64,000 nucleotides of DNA from positions 51,713-115,712 of the forward strand of contig NZ_FOJN01000015.1 in NCBI RefSeq assembly GCF_900111805.1, given 5' to 3'. Origin of the DNA: Rhodococcoides kroppenstedtii. GTDB lineage: Bacteria > Actinomycetota > Actinomycetes > Mycobacteriales > Mycobacteriaceae. A program made the position numbers and the translations under genes. The notes under the pieces were generated by a model. The model made no database searches and was not told the DNA's origin. It was given only the letters and a program-made list of their open reading frames with translations. This document shows, piece by piece, positions 23,012-30,945 of the stretch (positions are counted from its first letter, which is position 1; every line of letters starts with the position of its first letter).

Positions 23012-24334
23012 ATGGCGCAGAACGGAATTGCGCCGACCGGTCGTTACGTTCCGGGCCGACGACACACTTTTCTGGATCTGTTCAGCGGATCGGGCGGGAT
23101 GAGTTGCGGTTTCCACCGGCACGGCGGCTTCGAGGTGGTCGGGGCCGTGGACGCGCAGCTGGGGAAACCGTCCAGCACCCGGGGGTCGCTCGAATGCAAT
23201 TCGTCCTACGCCGCGAATATCGGACGGAACCCGCACGCGGTGGACCTCGGCACCATTTCCACTCGGGAGCTGTCGGACCTCGTCGCACCCGCCCTTGCCG
23301 GGCGACCTCTCGACGTCCTCAGCGCCTGCCCACCGTGCACCGGCTTCTCGCGTGCGAATCCGTCGAATCATGCCCGAGACGATCCCCGCAATTCGTTGGT
23401 CGCCCGCGTCGCGGACGTGGCCCGCGAGTTCCGCCCCGCAGTCGTCGTGATGGAGAACGCGCGCGAATTGGTCGGCGGAAATTTCCGCGGCCATCTCGAG
23501 GCCTTGCGGCAACGCCTCGAGGACGACGGATACACCGTCGACGCGTCGGTGTACATGCTCTCCGAGCTCGGGCTGCCGCAGAAGCGGGAGCGATCCGTCG
23601 TCGTCGCGGTGCGCGGCGATCGGCCCCTGATGACGCTCACGGACCTGTGGAGCGGGTGGCGCGTCCGCCCGGAGGCGGTGACCGTGCGACGCGCCATCGC
23701 CGACCTGCCCCCGGTCGAGGCCGGCGTCGCCCACGTCGACGATCCCCTGCACGTCTCGCCGAGCATCGGCCGGGACTCCACCCGTCGACGCCTGCGCGCC
23801 ATCCCGCACGACGGCGGATCCTGGCTCGATCTCCGGTCGGCGCCGGGCGGCGAGGAGCACCTGACGCCGGCGATGCGACGCTCGATCGCGGCGGGCCGCC
23901 TCGGATCGCATCCCGACGTCTACGGGCGCCTGTGGTGGGACCGCCCGGCGCCCACCGTCAAACGCGAGTGCGGCCACTTCGGCAACGGGCGGTACACCCA
24001 CCCCGAGCAGGACCGGCTCTGCACCGTACGAGAGCTGGCTCTGCTCAACGGCTTTCCCGCAGATTACCGGTTCGATGCACGCTCCCTGTCCAACATGTAC
24101 CGCCACATCGGCGACGCCGTCCCACCGTTGATCTCCGCCCAACTGGCCGCGATCACAGCCTGGATCCTCGGCGACGACCACACGCACATGCCGACGCCCC
24201 ACGACGCCGTGCTCGCGGGCACCTCGCTGCGGGCGGAGGACATCGAGGCCGAGTCGCACTCACCCGGACACCCGGACCCAACCGGAGCGTCCCCGGTGCG
24301 CGTACCCCTCGACCTCGAGCACCACCAGCGCTGA
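23012..24334 (+). CDS. DNA (cytosine-5) methyltransferase, orphan
   Basis: A 440-residue C5-cytosine methyltransferase. All key motifs are visible: I (FLDLFSGSGGM, 20-30), IV (SACPPCTGFS with catalytic Cys109), VI (MENARELV, Glu148), VIII (LPQKRER, 189-194) and X (YRHIGDAVPP). The variable target-recognition region lies between about 230 and 360; the target cannot be read. No restriction endonuclease or Vsr gene is adjacent. It is divergent from the Lsr2-like gene across 251 bases, and its last 75 bases overlap the 3' end of dprA on the other strand. The ATG at 23012 follows GAAGGGACCGAGGG; an upstream in-frame start at 22880 lacks family support. Confidence 0.92.
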   Translation: MAQNGIAPTGRYVPGRRHTFLDLFSGSGGMSCGFHRHGGFEVVGAVDAQLGKPSSTRGSLECNSSYAANIGRNPHAVDLGTISTRELSDLVAPALAGRPLDVLSACPPCTGFSRANPSNHARDDPRNSLVARVADVAREFRPAVVVMENARELVGGNFRGHLEALRQRLEDDGYTVDASVYMLSELGLPQKRERSVVVAVRGDRPLMTLTDLWSGWRVRPEAVTVRRAIADLPPVEAGVAHVDDPLHVSPSIGRDSTRRRLRAIPHDGGSWLDLRSAPGGEEHLTPAMRRSIAAGRLGSHPDVYGRLWWDRPAPTVKRECGHFGNGRYTHPEQDRLCTVRELALLNGFPADYRFDARSLSNMYRHIGDAVPPLISAQLAAITAWILGDDHTHMPTPHDAVLAGTSLRAEDIEAESHSPGHPDPTGASPVRVPLDLEHHQR

Positions 24335-25399
24335 GCGCACCGCGGCCACCGGAATCCCGGACGTCACCGAGATCTCCTCCGGCTGCACCGCACCCGCCGT
24401 CGGCAACGCATCGAGAGTTCGTGCCGCCGTCTCCGGCAACGCATCGAGCCGTCGTCCGAACAGCGAGTCCCGCTCGTCCGACGCCGCCGGCGCCGACCCG
24501 AGCGGACCGATCTCCGCGGCGACGTCCTGCGCCCCGGTCACCAACATCGCCTCGCCCTCCCGGATCATGCGATGACACCCCGCCGACGACGCCGACGTCA
24601 CCGGCCCCGGCACCGCCACCACCGGCCGCCCCACCGCGCGCGCCCACGAGGCGGTGTTGCGCGCACCGCTGCGCCACCCCGCCTCGACCACCACGACACC
24701 GTCAGCCAGCGCGGCGACCAACCGATTCCGCGCCAGGAACCGGTACCGCGCCGGCGTCGTTCCGGGCGGATACTCGCTCACCACCGCCCCCTGCTCCGCG
24801 ATGCGCTCCAGCAGCCGCGAGTGCCCGGCCGGATAGGCCCGGTCCACCCCGCAAGCCAGGACCGCGACCGTCGTGCCGCCCACGCCGAGCGCCGCACGAT
24901 GCGCGGCCCCGTCGATGCCGTACGCGGCACCCGAGACCACCGTCCACCCGTCCACCGCCAGGTCCCCCGAGATCTCCGCCGTCACGTGATCGCCGTAGGA
25001 CGTCGCCGCCCGCGTACCGACCACCGCCACCGCCTGCTCGGTGCACGACGCCAGGTTCGCCGACCCGACCACCCACAACGCCAGCGGCGCCGCCGCATCC
25101 CTTCGCGCCGCCGGATCGAGCCGGTCCAACGCCGTGAGCCGCCACGCCGGCCACTCCGCATCGGTCCGCACCACCAGCCGGCCGCCCAACCGCGCGAGCG
25201 TCGCCGTCGCCTCGGCCGGGTCGACCCCCGCCCGCGCCGCCACCCGCTCGCGCATCGCCGCGGGCACGTCGCCGACCCGCACCGCATCCGCGGCATCCAG
25301 CACCCCCCGCTCGGCGACGAGCTTCTCCAGCTCGGGCGACGGGCCCAACGCCACCATCGACAGATACGCCCACGCGGTCCGCTCCCGGTCCGTCGTCAC
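24260..25399 (-). CDS. dprA: DNA-processing protein DprA
   Basis: A 379-residue single-stranded-DNA-binding protein that loads RecA on incoming DNA during transformation and related recombination. A central Rossmann-like domain shows AVAVVGTRAAT, VSGAAYGIDGAAHRAAL, VLACGVDRAYPAGH, VSEYPPGT and FLARNRLVAAL. A C-terminal winged-helix-like domain (about 310-379) follows. The GTG at 25399 overlaps the yifB stop by four bases. The 3' end overlaps the methyltransferase tail on the opposite strand. It corresponds to Rv2896c. Confidence 0.95.
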   Translation of the reverse strand: MTTDRERTAWAYLSMVALGPSPELEKLVAERGVLDAADAVRVGDVPAAMRERVAARAGVDPAEATATLARLGGRLVVRTDAEWPAWRLTALDRLDPAARRDAAAPLALWVVGSANLASCTEQAVAVVGTRAATSYGDHVTAEISGDLAVDGWTVVSGAAYGIDGAAHRAALGVGGTTVAVLACGVDRAYPAGHSRLLERIAEQGAVVSEYPPGTTPARYRFLARNRLVAALADGVVVVEAGWRSGARNTASWARAVGRPVVAVPGPVTSASSAGCHRMIREGEAMLVTGAQDVAAEIGPLGSAPAASDERDSLFGRRLDALPETAARTLDALPTAGAVQPEEISVTSGIPVAAVRSALVVLEVEGYAHRGRSGWVRVSG

Positions 25400-26925
25400 G
25401 CCCCCACCCCCGCCGAACCGAGGGAGACCTGCTCCCGGAACGACATCGCCGACACCACGCAGTCGACCTCCGGAACCACGGCGCCCTGCAGATCCGCCAG
25501 TGTCCACGCCACGCGCAGGATGCGATCCGCTCCGCGGGCGGTGATCGCCCCGCGCCGCAGCGCACGCTCCAGCGGTGCCAGCGCCTCGCGCGAGAGCCGA
25601 AATCGTTGTCGCAGCGCAGAACCCGGCACCTCGGCATTGGTGTTCCATCCGTGGTCACGCCAGCGGTCCCGGGCCGCGGACCGCGCATCCGCCACGCGGG
25701 TGCGCACCGCGGCCGAACTCTCCCCCGGCCCGTCGGCCAGCAGTCCACCTGCGTCGGCCTGCAGCCCGAGGCGCAGGTCCACGCGGTCGAGCAGCGGCCC
25801 GGAGAGCTTGCCCAGATAGCGACGCCGGGCCGCCGGAGGGCAGACGCACGCGACGGCGCGCGGAGCCGCGCACGGGCACGGGTTCGCGGCGAGCACCAAT
25901 TGGAACCGGGCCGGATAGCGCGCGACGCCGTCCCGACGCGCGATGCGCACTTCGCCGTCCTCGAGCGGCGTACGGAGTGCGTCGAGCACCCGGACGGACA
26001 TCTCCGCGCACTCGTCGAGGAAGAGCACCCCGTGGTGCGCTCGACTGACCGCGCCGGGTCTCGCGAGTCCGCTGCCGCCCCCGACCAACGACGCCACGGA
26101 ACTGGTGTGGTGCGGAGCGACGAACGGGGCCGAGGTGACGAGTGGCCGCTCGGGCGTGAGGGTTCCCGCCACGGAGTGAACGGCGGTCACCTCCAGTGCC
26201 TGCTCCTCGGTCAGCGGCGGCAGCAGACCCGGAAGACGCCCCGCGAGCATGGTCTTCCCGACGCCGGGAGGCCCGGTGAGCATGAGGTGGTGGGCGCCGG
26301 CCGCGGCCACCTCGACGGCCCACCGCGCGTCGGCCTGACCCACCACGTCGGCCAGGTCCGCGTGGTCGTCGCCGCCCGCGTCGATCACGCACTCCGGGGT
26401 GGCGAGGTCGCCGCGCCCGCGCAGCCACTCGACCACCTCGCGCAGGTGCGCAGCGCCGCGTACCTCGATGCCGCTCACCAAGCCCGCCTCGGCCAGACTG
26501 TCGGTCGGCACGATCACGCGGTGCCGGTCGGCGCGTCGCGCCGCCAGCACCGCCGGCAGGATCCCCCGCACCGAGCGCACCCGTCCGTCCAGGGCCAGCT
26601 CGCCCAGCAGCACGGTCGACAGCAGTGGCTCGGCCGGCACCACCCGCGCGGCGCCGAGCACGGCGCAGGCCAGCGCCAGGTCGTAGACGGACCCCATCTT
26701 CGGCAGCGTCGCGGGCGAGAGCGCGAGCACCACCTTCGACACCGGCCAGTCCTGGCCGGAATTGGTGACCGCGGCGCGAACGCGATCCCGTGATTCCTGC
26801 AGCGCGGTGTCGGGCAGTCCGACCACGTGCACGCCCGGCAGCCCGCGCCCCACGTCGGCCTCGATCTCGACGAGTACCCCGTCGATCCCGGTCACCGCGA
26901 CCGAGAACGCGCGACCGAGCGCCAT
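25396..26925 (-). CDS. YifB/ComM family Mg-chelatase-like AAA+ ATPase
   Basis: A 509-residue AAA+ helicase-like protein; ComM promotes branch migration during natural transformation in other bacteria. An N-terminal Lon-protease-like ChlI domain (about 1-170) is followed by the ATPase core with Walker A GPPGVGKTMLAGRLPGLLPP and Walker B VLFLDECAEM, a zinc-like cysteine set (ANPCPCAAP, CVCPP), and a C-terminal Mg_chelatase_C domain. The start overlaps the yraN stop by four bases, and dprA overlaps its own stop, so the three are translationally coupled. Confidence 0.94.
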   Translation of the reverse strand: MALGRAFSVAVTGIDGVLVEIEADVGRGLPGVHVVGLPDTALQESRDRVRAAVTNSGQDWPVSKVVLALSPATLPKMGSVYDLALACAVLGAARVVPAEPLLSTVLLGELALDGRVRSVRGILPAVLAARRADRHRVIVPTDSLAEAGLVSGIEVRGAAHLREVVEWLRGRGDLATPECVIDAGGDDHADLADVVGQADARWAVEVAAAGAHHLMLTGPPGVGKTMLAGRLPGLLPPLTEEQALEVTAVHSVAGTLTPERPLVTSAPFVAPHHTSSVASLVGGGSGLARPGAVSRAHHGVLFLDECAEMSVRVLDALRTPLEDGEVRIARRDGVARYPARFQLVLAANPCPCAAPRAVACVCPPAARRRYLGKLSGPLLDRVDLRLGLQADAGGLLADGPGESSAAVRTRVADARSAARDRWRDHGWNTNAEVPGSALRQRFRLSREALAPLERALRRGAITARGADRILRVAWTLADLQGAVVPEVDCVVSAMSFREQVSLGSAGVGA

Positions 26926-27353
26926 CAGAACGCCCCCGGCAGGTGCGTGATGCGAGGTTCCACGCCGTCGGCGACGAGCACCTCGACGATGTCGAAGCGC
27001 ACCGGCACCCACGGGCCGGAGCGCTCGGCGAGCCACAGTCCCGCCAGGCGATGCAGCCGCGCCGCCTTCGCGGGCGTGACCGCCTCCGCCGGTGTGCCGA
27101 AGGCGGTTCCGGAGCGAGTCTTGACCTCGACGAAGATCACCGTGGTGCCGTCGGCGGCCACGAGGTCGATCTCGCCGTGTCGGCTCCGCCAGTTGCGGGC
27201 GAGGACGTCCAGCCCGATCGCCGTCAGGAACGACGCCGCGGCGTCCTCCCCCAGTCGCCCGAGGTCCCGGGTGTCCGGTCGGGCCACCCTGTCGTCGACC
27301 TGTCCGTACCCGACCGGCCGGCCGTCCCCGGCCGTGTTCGCATTCCTACCCAC
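26925..27353 (-). CDS. YraN/UPF0102 endonuclease-fold protein
   Basis: A 142-residue protein with the Holliday-junction-resolvase-like fold. Conserved blocks are LGRLGEDAAASFL, ARNWRSRHGEIDLVA and VIFVEVKTRSG, including the D and ExK residues of the nuclease-like core. Its biochemical role is unproven. It begins the yraN-yifB-dprA coupled run as in mycobacteria (Rv2898c). The first 30 residues are a poorly conserved leader, so a later start is possible. Confidence 0.9.
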   Translation of the reverse strand: MGRNANTAGDGRPVGYGQVDDRVARPDTRDLGRLGEDAAASFLTAIGLDVLARNWRSRHGEIDLVAADGTTVIFVEVKTRSGTAFGTPAEAVTPAKAARLHRLAGLWLAERSGPWVPVRFDIVEVLVADGVEPRITHLPGAF

Positions 27354-27486
27354 GCGTGTCCGCCCCTTGCCCGCACCGACTCTCGGTACGCGAGCGACAC
27401 AGTGGCCGACGGCGACGACGCGGACCGTCGCGTCACCTGGGCGAACACCCGACCCGGGGACAACCGGCGAGCCTGTGGAGAACCGG

Positions 27487-27792
27487 TTATTCCGGCAGAC
27501 GCAGATCCGGCTTGTCGAGCTCCTCGATGTTCACGTCCTTGAACGTGATCACGCGGACGTGCTTGACGAAGCGCGCGGGCCGGTACATGTCCCACACCCA
27601 GGCGTCGGACATCCGCACCTCGAAGTAGATCTCGCCGTCGGCGTTCCGCGGAATCATCTCGACGGAGTTGGCGAGGTAGAAGCGTCGCTCGGTCTCCACC
27701 ACGTAGGTGAACTGGCCGACGATGTCGCGGTATTCGCGATACAGCGACAACTCCATCTCGGTTTCGTACTTCTCGAGATCCTCGGCACTCAT
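27487..27792 (-). CDS. DUF2469 protein (Rv2901c-like)
   Basis: A 101-residue, highly conserved actinobacterial protein of unknown function. It begins MSAEDLEKYETEMELSLYRE and contains VVETERRFYLANSVEM and AWVWDMYRPARFVKHVRV. There is no membrane segment. The ATG at 27792 gives the same length as the M. tuberculosis protein; a seven-codon longer start exists. Downstream of rnhB by eight bases, it is likely in the lepB-rnhB transcript. Confidence 0.9.
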   Translation of the reverse strand: MSAEDLEKYETEMELSLYREYRDIVGQFTYVVETERRFYLANSVEMIPRNADGEIYFEVRMSDAWVWDMYRPARFVKHVRVITFKDVNIEELDKPDLRLPE

Positions 27793-27799
27793 GGGTTCA

Positions 27800-28528
27800 T
27801 CATCCCGCATCGACCGCGGTCGGTCGTACCCGCCCCGCTGTGTCTCCGGCACCGGCGTTTTCGAGGCAGGCGACGTTGGCCCACGAGCGGCGGTGGTGAT
27901 CGCAGGGCCCGAGGCGACCGAGCGCGTCGGTGTGCGCGGTGGTGTTGTAGCCCTTGTGCACCGCGAACCCGTAGCCGGGCATCTCGACGTCGAGTCGGCG
28001 CATGATGCGGTCGCGGTGGACCTTGGCCAACACACTGGCGGCGGCGATGCACGCGGCGGTGGCGTCGCCCCCGATCACCGGCAACGACGGCACCGGCAGG
28101 CCGGGCACCCGAAACCCGTCGGTCAGGACGTACCCCGGATCGACGGACAGGCCCGCGACCGCGCGCCGCATGCCCTCGATGTTGGCCACGTGGATGCCGA
28201 TGCGGTCGATCTCCGCCGACGGCACGGTGACGATCGAGTACGCGGTGGCCCAGCGAATCACCTTCGGGAACAACGCTTCTCGTGCCGGTTCACTGAGCTT
28301 CTTGGAATCGTCGATCGAGTCCAGTGCCGCGCGCGCACGATCACCGAGAATGCAGGCCGCGACGACCAGCGGACCGGCGCACGCGCCTCGGCCCGCCTCG
28401 TCCACGCCCGCGACCGGCCCGAGCCCGCTGCGGACCAGGGCCGACTCCATGGTGCGCAATCCGCCGGCACGCCGGATGACCGTGCGGGGCGGCCACGAGG
28501 TGCGGGAGAGTCGGACGAGCGTCGTCAC
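27800..28528 (-). CDS. rnhB: Ribonuclease HII
   Basis: A 242-residue enzyme that removes ribonucleotides and RNA from RNA-DNA hybrids. The active-site motifs are [15 protein letters not shown] (Asp-Glu), DSKKLSE, and a later DGFRVPG aspartate, with [18 protein letters not shown]. The GTG at 28528 overlaps the lepB stop by four bases and retains the conserved [14 protein letters not shown] leader seen in mycobacterial homologues. The C-terminal 25 residues are extra. Confidence 0.95.
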   Translation of the reverse strand: MTTLVRLSRTSWPPRTVIRRAGGLRTMESALVRSGLGPVAGVDEAGRGACAGPLVVAACILGDRARAALDSIDDSKKLSEPAREALFPKVIRWATAYSIVTVPSAEIDRIGIHVANIEGMRRAVAGLSVDPGYVLTDGFRVPGLPVPSLPVIGGDATAACIAAASVLAKVHRDRIMRRLDVEMPGYGFAVHKGYNTTAHTDALGRLGPCDHHRRSWANVACLENAGAGDTAGRVRPTAVDAG

Positions 28529-29298
28529 CGCTGCTGGATGTCCGGATCGTCGATGAGGCCCCACCGTCCCGGCGGGAGAACGATGGCCTGCGCCTTGCCG
28601 ATGACGTTGTCCACGGGCACCGTCCCCTGCAGATCGTCCGCGACGTGGAACCGCGAGTCCGCGGAGTTGCTGCGGTTGTCCCCCATCACCCAGACGTTGC
28701 CGTCCGGCACGGTGACCGGCCCGAAGCATCGGCCCGAGCGGATGGGAGTGTCACACGTCAGGGAGTTCGGCACGAAGTCGAAATCCATTCTGATGTAGGG
28801 CTCGTCGAGCGGCTGTCCGTCGACCAGCACGCGTCCCTGCTCGTCGCAGCACTCCACGGTCTGGCCCCCCGTCGCGATGACGCGCTTGACCAGATCGTTC
28901 TCGTCCGGAGCGACCAGTCCCACCAGCGAGCCCAGTTCCTGGGCGCCGCGAACCACGACGTTCGAGGACCGCGTGGAGACGAAGTCACCGTCCCACGAGG
29001 GCGGTCCGCGGAAGACGACGACGTCACCGGGCTGCGGGTCGCCGAACCGGTAGGACACCTTTTCCACCACGATGCGGTCGCCGGTGCAGCCGTTGCAGCC
29101 GTGCAGTGTCGGCTCCATCGATTCCGAGGGGATGAGGTAGACCCGCGCGACGAAGGTCTGCAGCAGGAAACTCAGGACCAGCGCGACCAGCACGAGGATG
29201 GGCAGTTCACGCCAGAACGAGCGCTGCTTCTTCTCCGAACGTCGGGACCGCCGGTCGCTCTCGTCGTTTCCGGGCACCGGGGTCTGCGAGTCCGTCAC
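28525..29298 (-). CDS. lepB: Signal peptidase I
   Basis: A 257-residue membrane-anchored serine protease that cleaves Sec and Tat signal peptides outside the cytoplasmic membrane. A polar N-terminus (1-30) and one transmembrane helix (about 32-52) precede the catalytic domain. The nucleophile is in PSESMEPTL, the general-base lysine in [10 protein letters not shown], and [11 protein letters not shown] completes the signature. A CNGCTGDR pair and ECCDEQG give an unusual number of extracytoplasmic cysteines. It lies between rplS and rnhB. Confidence 0.96.
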   Translation of the reverse strand: MTDSQTPVPGNDESDRRSRRSEKKQRSFWRELPILVLVALVLSFLLQTFVARVYLIPSESMEPTLHGCNGCTGDRIVVEKVSYRFGDPQPGDVVVFRGPPSWDGDFVSTRSSNVVVRGAQELGSLVGLVAPDENDLVKRVIATGGQTVECCDEQGRVLVDGQPLDEPYIRMDFDFVPNSLTCDTPIRSGRCFGPVTVPDGNVWVMGDNRSNSADSRFHVADDLQGTVPVDNVIGKAQAIVLPPGRWGLIDDPDIQQR

Positions 29299-29449
29299 GC
29301 GTACACCCTAACCGCGCGCCGGACCGGGTCACCAACGACGCGGCCCCGGCCGCCGGCACGGCAGACCACGGAGAGGACGGAGACGACGACGGCCGGGCCG
29401 CAGGAGCGAACTCCCGCGAACCCGGCCGGATCACGCAGCGCGACGACGG

Positions 29450-29791
29450 TCAGCGCTTCTCCTTGATCTTCGCGGCCTTGCCACGGAGCTCGCGGAGGTA
29501 GTACAGCTTGGCGCGACGCACGTCACCGCGGGTCAGCACCTCGATCTCGGCGATGTTCGGCGTGTGGACGGGGAACGTACGCTCCACGCCGACACCGAAG
29601 GACACCTTGCGGACCGTGAAGGTCTCGCGGATGCCGCCACCCTGACGTCGAATCACGACGCCCTTGAAGATCTGCACGCGCTCCTTCGTGCCCTCGATGA
29701 CCTTCACGTGCACGTTCAGAGTGTCGCCGGGGCGGAACTCGGGGACGTCGCTCCGCAGCGACTGCTTGTCCAGGAAGTCCAGGGTGTTCAT
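29450..29791 (-). CDS. rplS: 50S ribosomal protein L19
   Basis: A 113-residue large-subunit protein near the interface with 30S. Diagnostic stretches are [47 protein letters not shown] and [15 protein letters not shown]. Length is normal. A 201-base upstream region separates it from the next gene and probably carries its promoter and leader. Confidence 0.98.
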   Translation of the reverse strand: MNTLDFLDKQSLRSDVPEFRPGDTLNVHVKVIEGTKERVQIFKGVVIRRQGGGIRETFTVRKVSFGVGVERTFPVHTPNIAEIEVLTRGDVRRAKLYYLRELRGKAAKIKEKR

Positions 29792-29923
29792 GTCTCATCC
29801 TTGCTGTGACGTCTGCCGAGCAGAGGACCCGAGCGGCGACCGCGCGATCGAGAAGAGACCGACGGCGCTCGACTGGTTCGTGCTCCGAATAGGTGTCACC
29901 CGCCGTTCGTGCACGCCGCAGCG

Positions 29924-29939
29924 TGCCCGGCCCCGGGCA
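29924..29939 (-). terminator. Possible terminator between the polytopic membrane gene and rplS
   Basis: The 16-base palindromic stretch TGCCCGGCCCCGGGCA lies 54 bases past the stop of the upstream membrane protein gene. The stem is six or seven bases with a tight loop and no U-tract. It is weak and may equally be a structured part of the rplS leader. Confidence 0.3.
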
Positions 29940-29992
29940 ACCCCACGATTGTGCCAGACGGACCCCCAGCGGCAGAAATCGGCCGCCGGACA

Positions 29993-30862
29993 TCAGCGGG
30001 CGCTGACGCTCTCCCGGTCGGTGTCCACGGACCGTTCGGCGTGCGGCGGCGGTGCGGGAACGACGATGCGGTCGAGCACGTCCTCGGCGGCGGCGCGGAC
30101 GTGCGCCGCGTCGGGCTGCCCGGCGATCAGGTCCTGCGTCCAGATCTTGGCCCGCACGACGGGTCGGCGCACGTTGCGCTCGCGCCGCACCGCCCGTGCC
30201 ATCCGCTTGGGTCGACGGGTGTAGCGCCACCGAGCCCACGGGGATCCCGGCCGCCCGAGACGCAGGGCACCGACGATCAGCAACGGCAGGAAGAACAGTC
30301 CCACCAGTCCTGTCCAGATCTTGCCCTTGGCCAGCACGATGGCGGCGAGCAACAGGTTCAGGGCCGCGAGAGCGACGATCAGCGCGCGGACCACCGGATC
30401 CGGGTCGTCCCGGAACCCGGCGACGTCGAAGAACTCGAGCGGTCGCAGACCGAACAGCAGCATCACCGTGACCGCGACGGCCACGAAGACGGCGTCGACC
30501 GAGGTGCGGCCCTGCTCGGCCCAGTACACGTCCTCCAGGTAGAAGATGAGCGCGAACTCGTCGAGAACCAGAGCGGCGCCGATACCGAAGAACGTTGCCA
30601 GGACCGCTCCGGTGGTCTGCGTGCCGTCCACGTAGACCGCGACGAGGGCGACCCCGGAGACCAGCATGCAGACGGTGCCGAACACCACGTGGTGCACGTG
30701 GTGACCGCCGGGGGTGACGTTGCCCGGCCACCACCGCACCTGCGCGCGAATCATGCGGACGCTGAATCGGATGAACGCGAACCCGGCGAGGAACCCGACC
30801 AGGAAGAACAGCAACGGAATCCGACCCTCGTCCGACATGTGGTCGATCCACCGCGTGATCAT
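29993..30862 (-). CDS. Polytopic membrane protein with HHVHH motif, function unknown
   Basis: A 289-residue protein with about six hydrophobic helices in the first 200 residues and an Arg-rich, then Pro/His-containing cytosolic C-terminal tail. A conspicuous GGHHVHHVVFG histidine cluster sits at the start of the second helix, after VRWWPGNVTP, and ALVLDEFALIFYLEDVYW carries several buried acidic residues. The clustered histidines could bind metal or haem, but no family with known function is recognised. It follows tex on the same strand at 83 bases and precedes rplS. The ATG at 30862 is the first start; a second Met lies nine codons in. Confidence 0.75.
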   Translation of the reverse strand: MITRWIDHMSDEGRIPLLFFLVGFLAGFAFIRFSVRMIRAQVRWWPGNVTPGGHHVHHVVFGTVCMLVSGVALVAVYVDGTQTTGAVLATFFGIGAALVLDEFALIFYLEDVYWAEQGRTSVDAVFVAVAVTVMLLFGLRPLEFFDVAGFRDDPDPVVRALIVALAALNLLLAAIVLAKGKIWTGLVGLFFLPLLIVGALRLGRPGSPWARWRYTRRPKRMARAVRRERNVRRPVVRAKIWTQDLIAGQPDAAHVRAAAEDVLDRIVVPAPPPHAERSVDTDRESVSAR

Positions 30863-30945
30863 GGCCGTCTCACCTCTCGCCCGTCACCGCCGACGGGTGC
30901 GGGAAGCATACCGCCGCACGCCGCCGCAGGTGAGGGAGCGAACGG

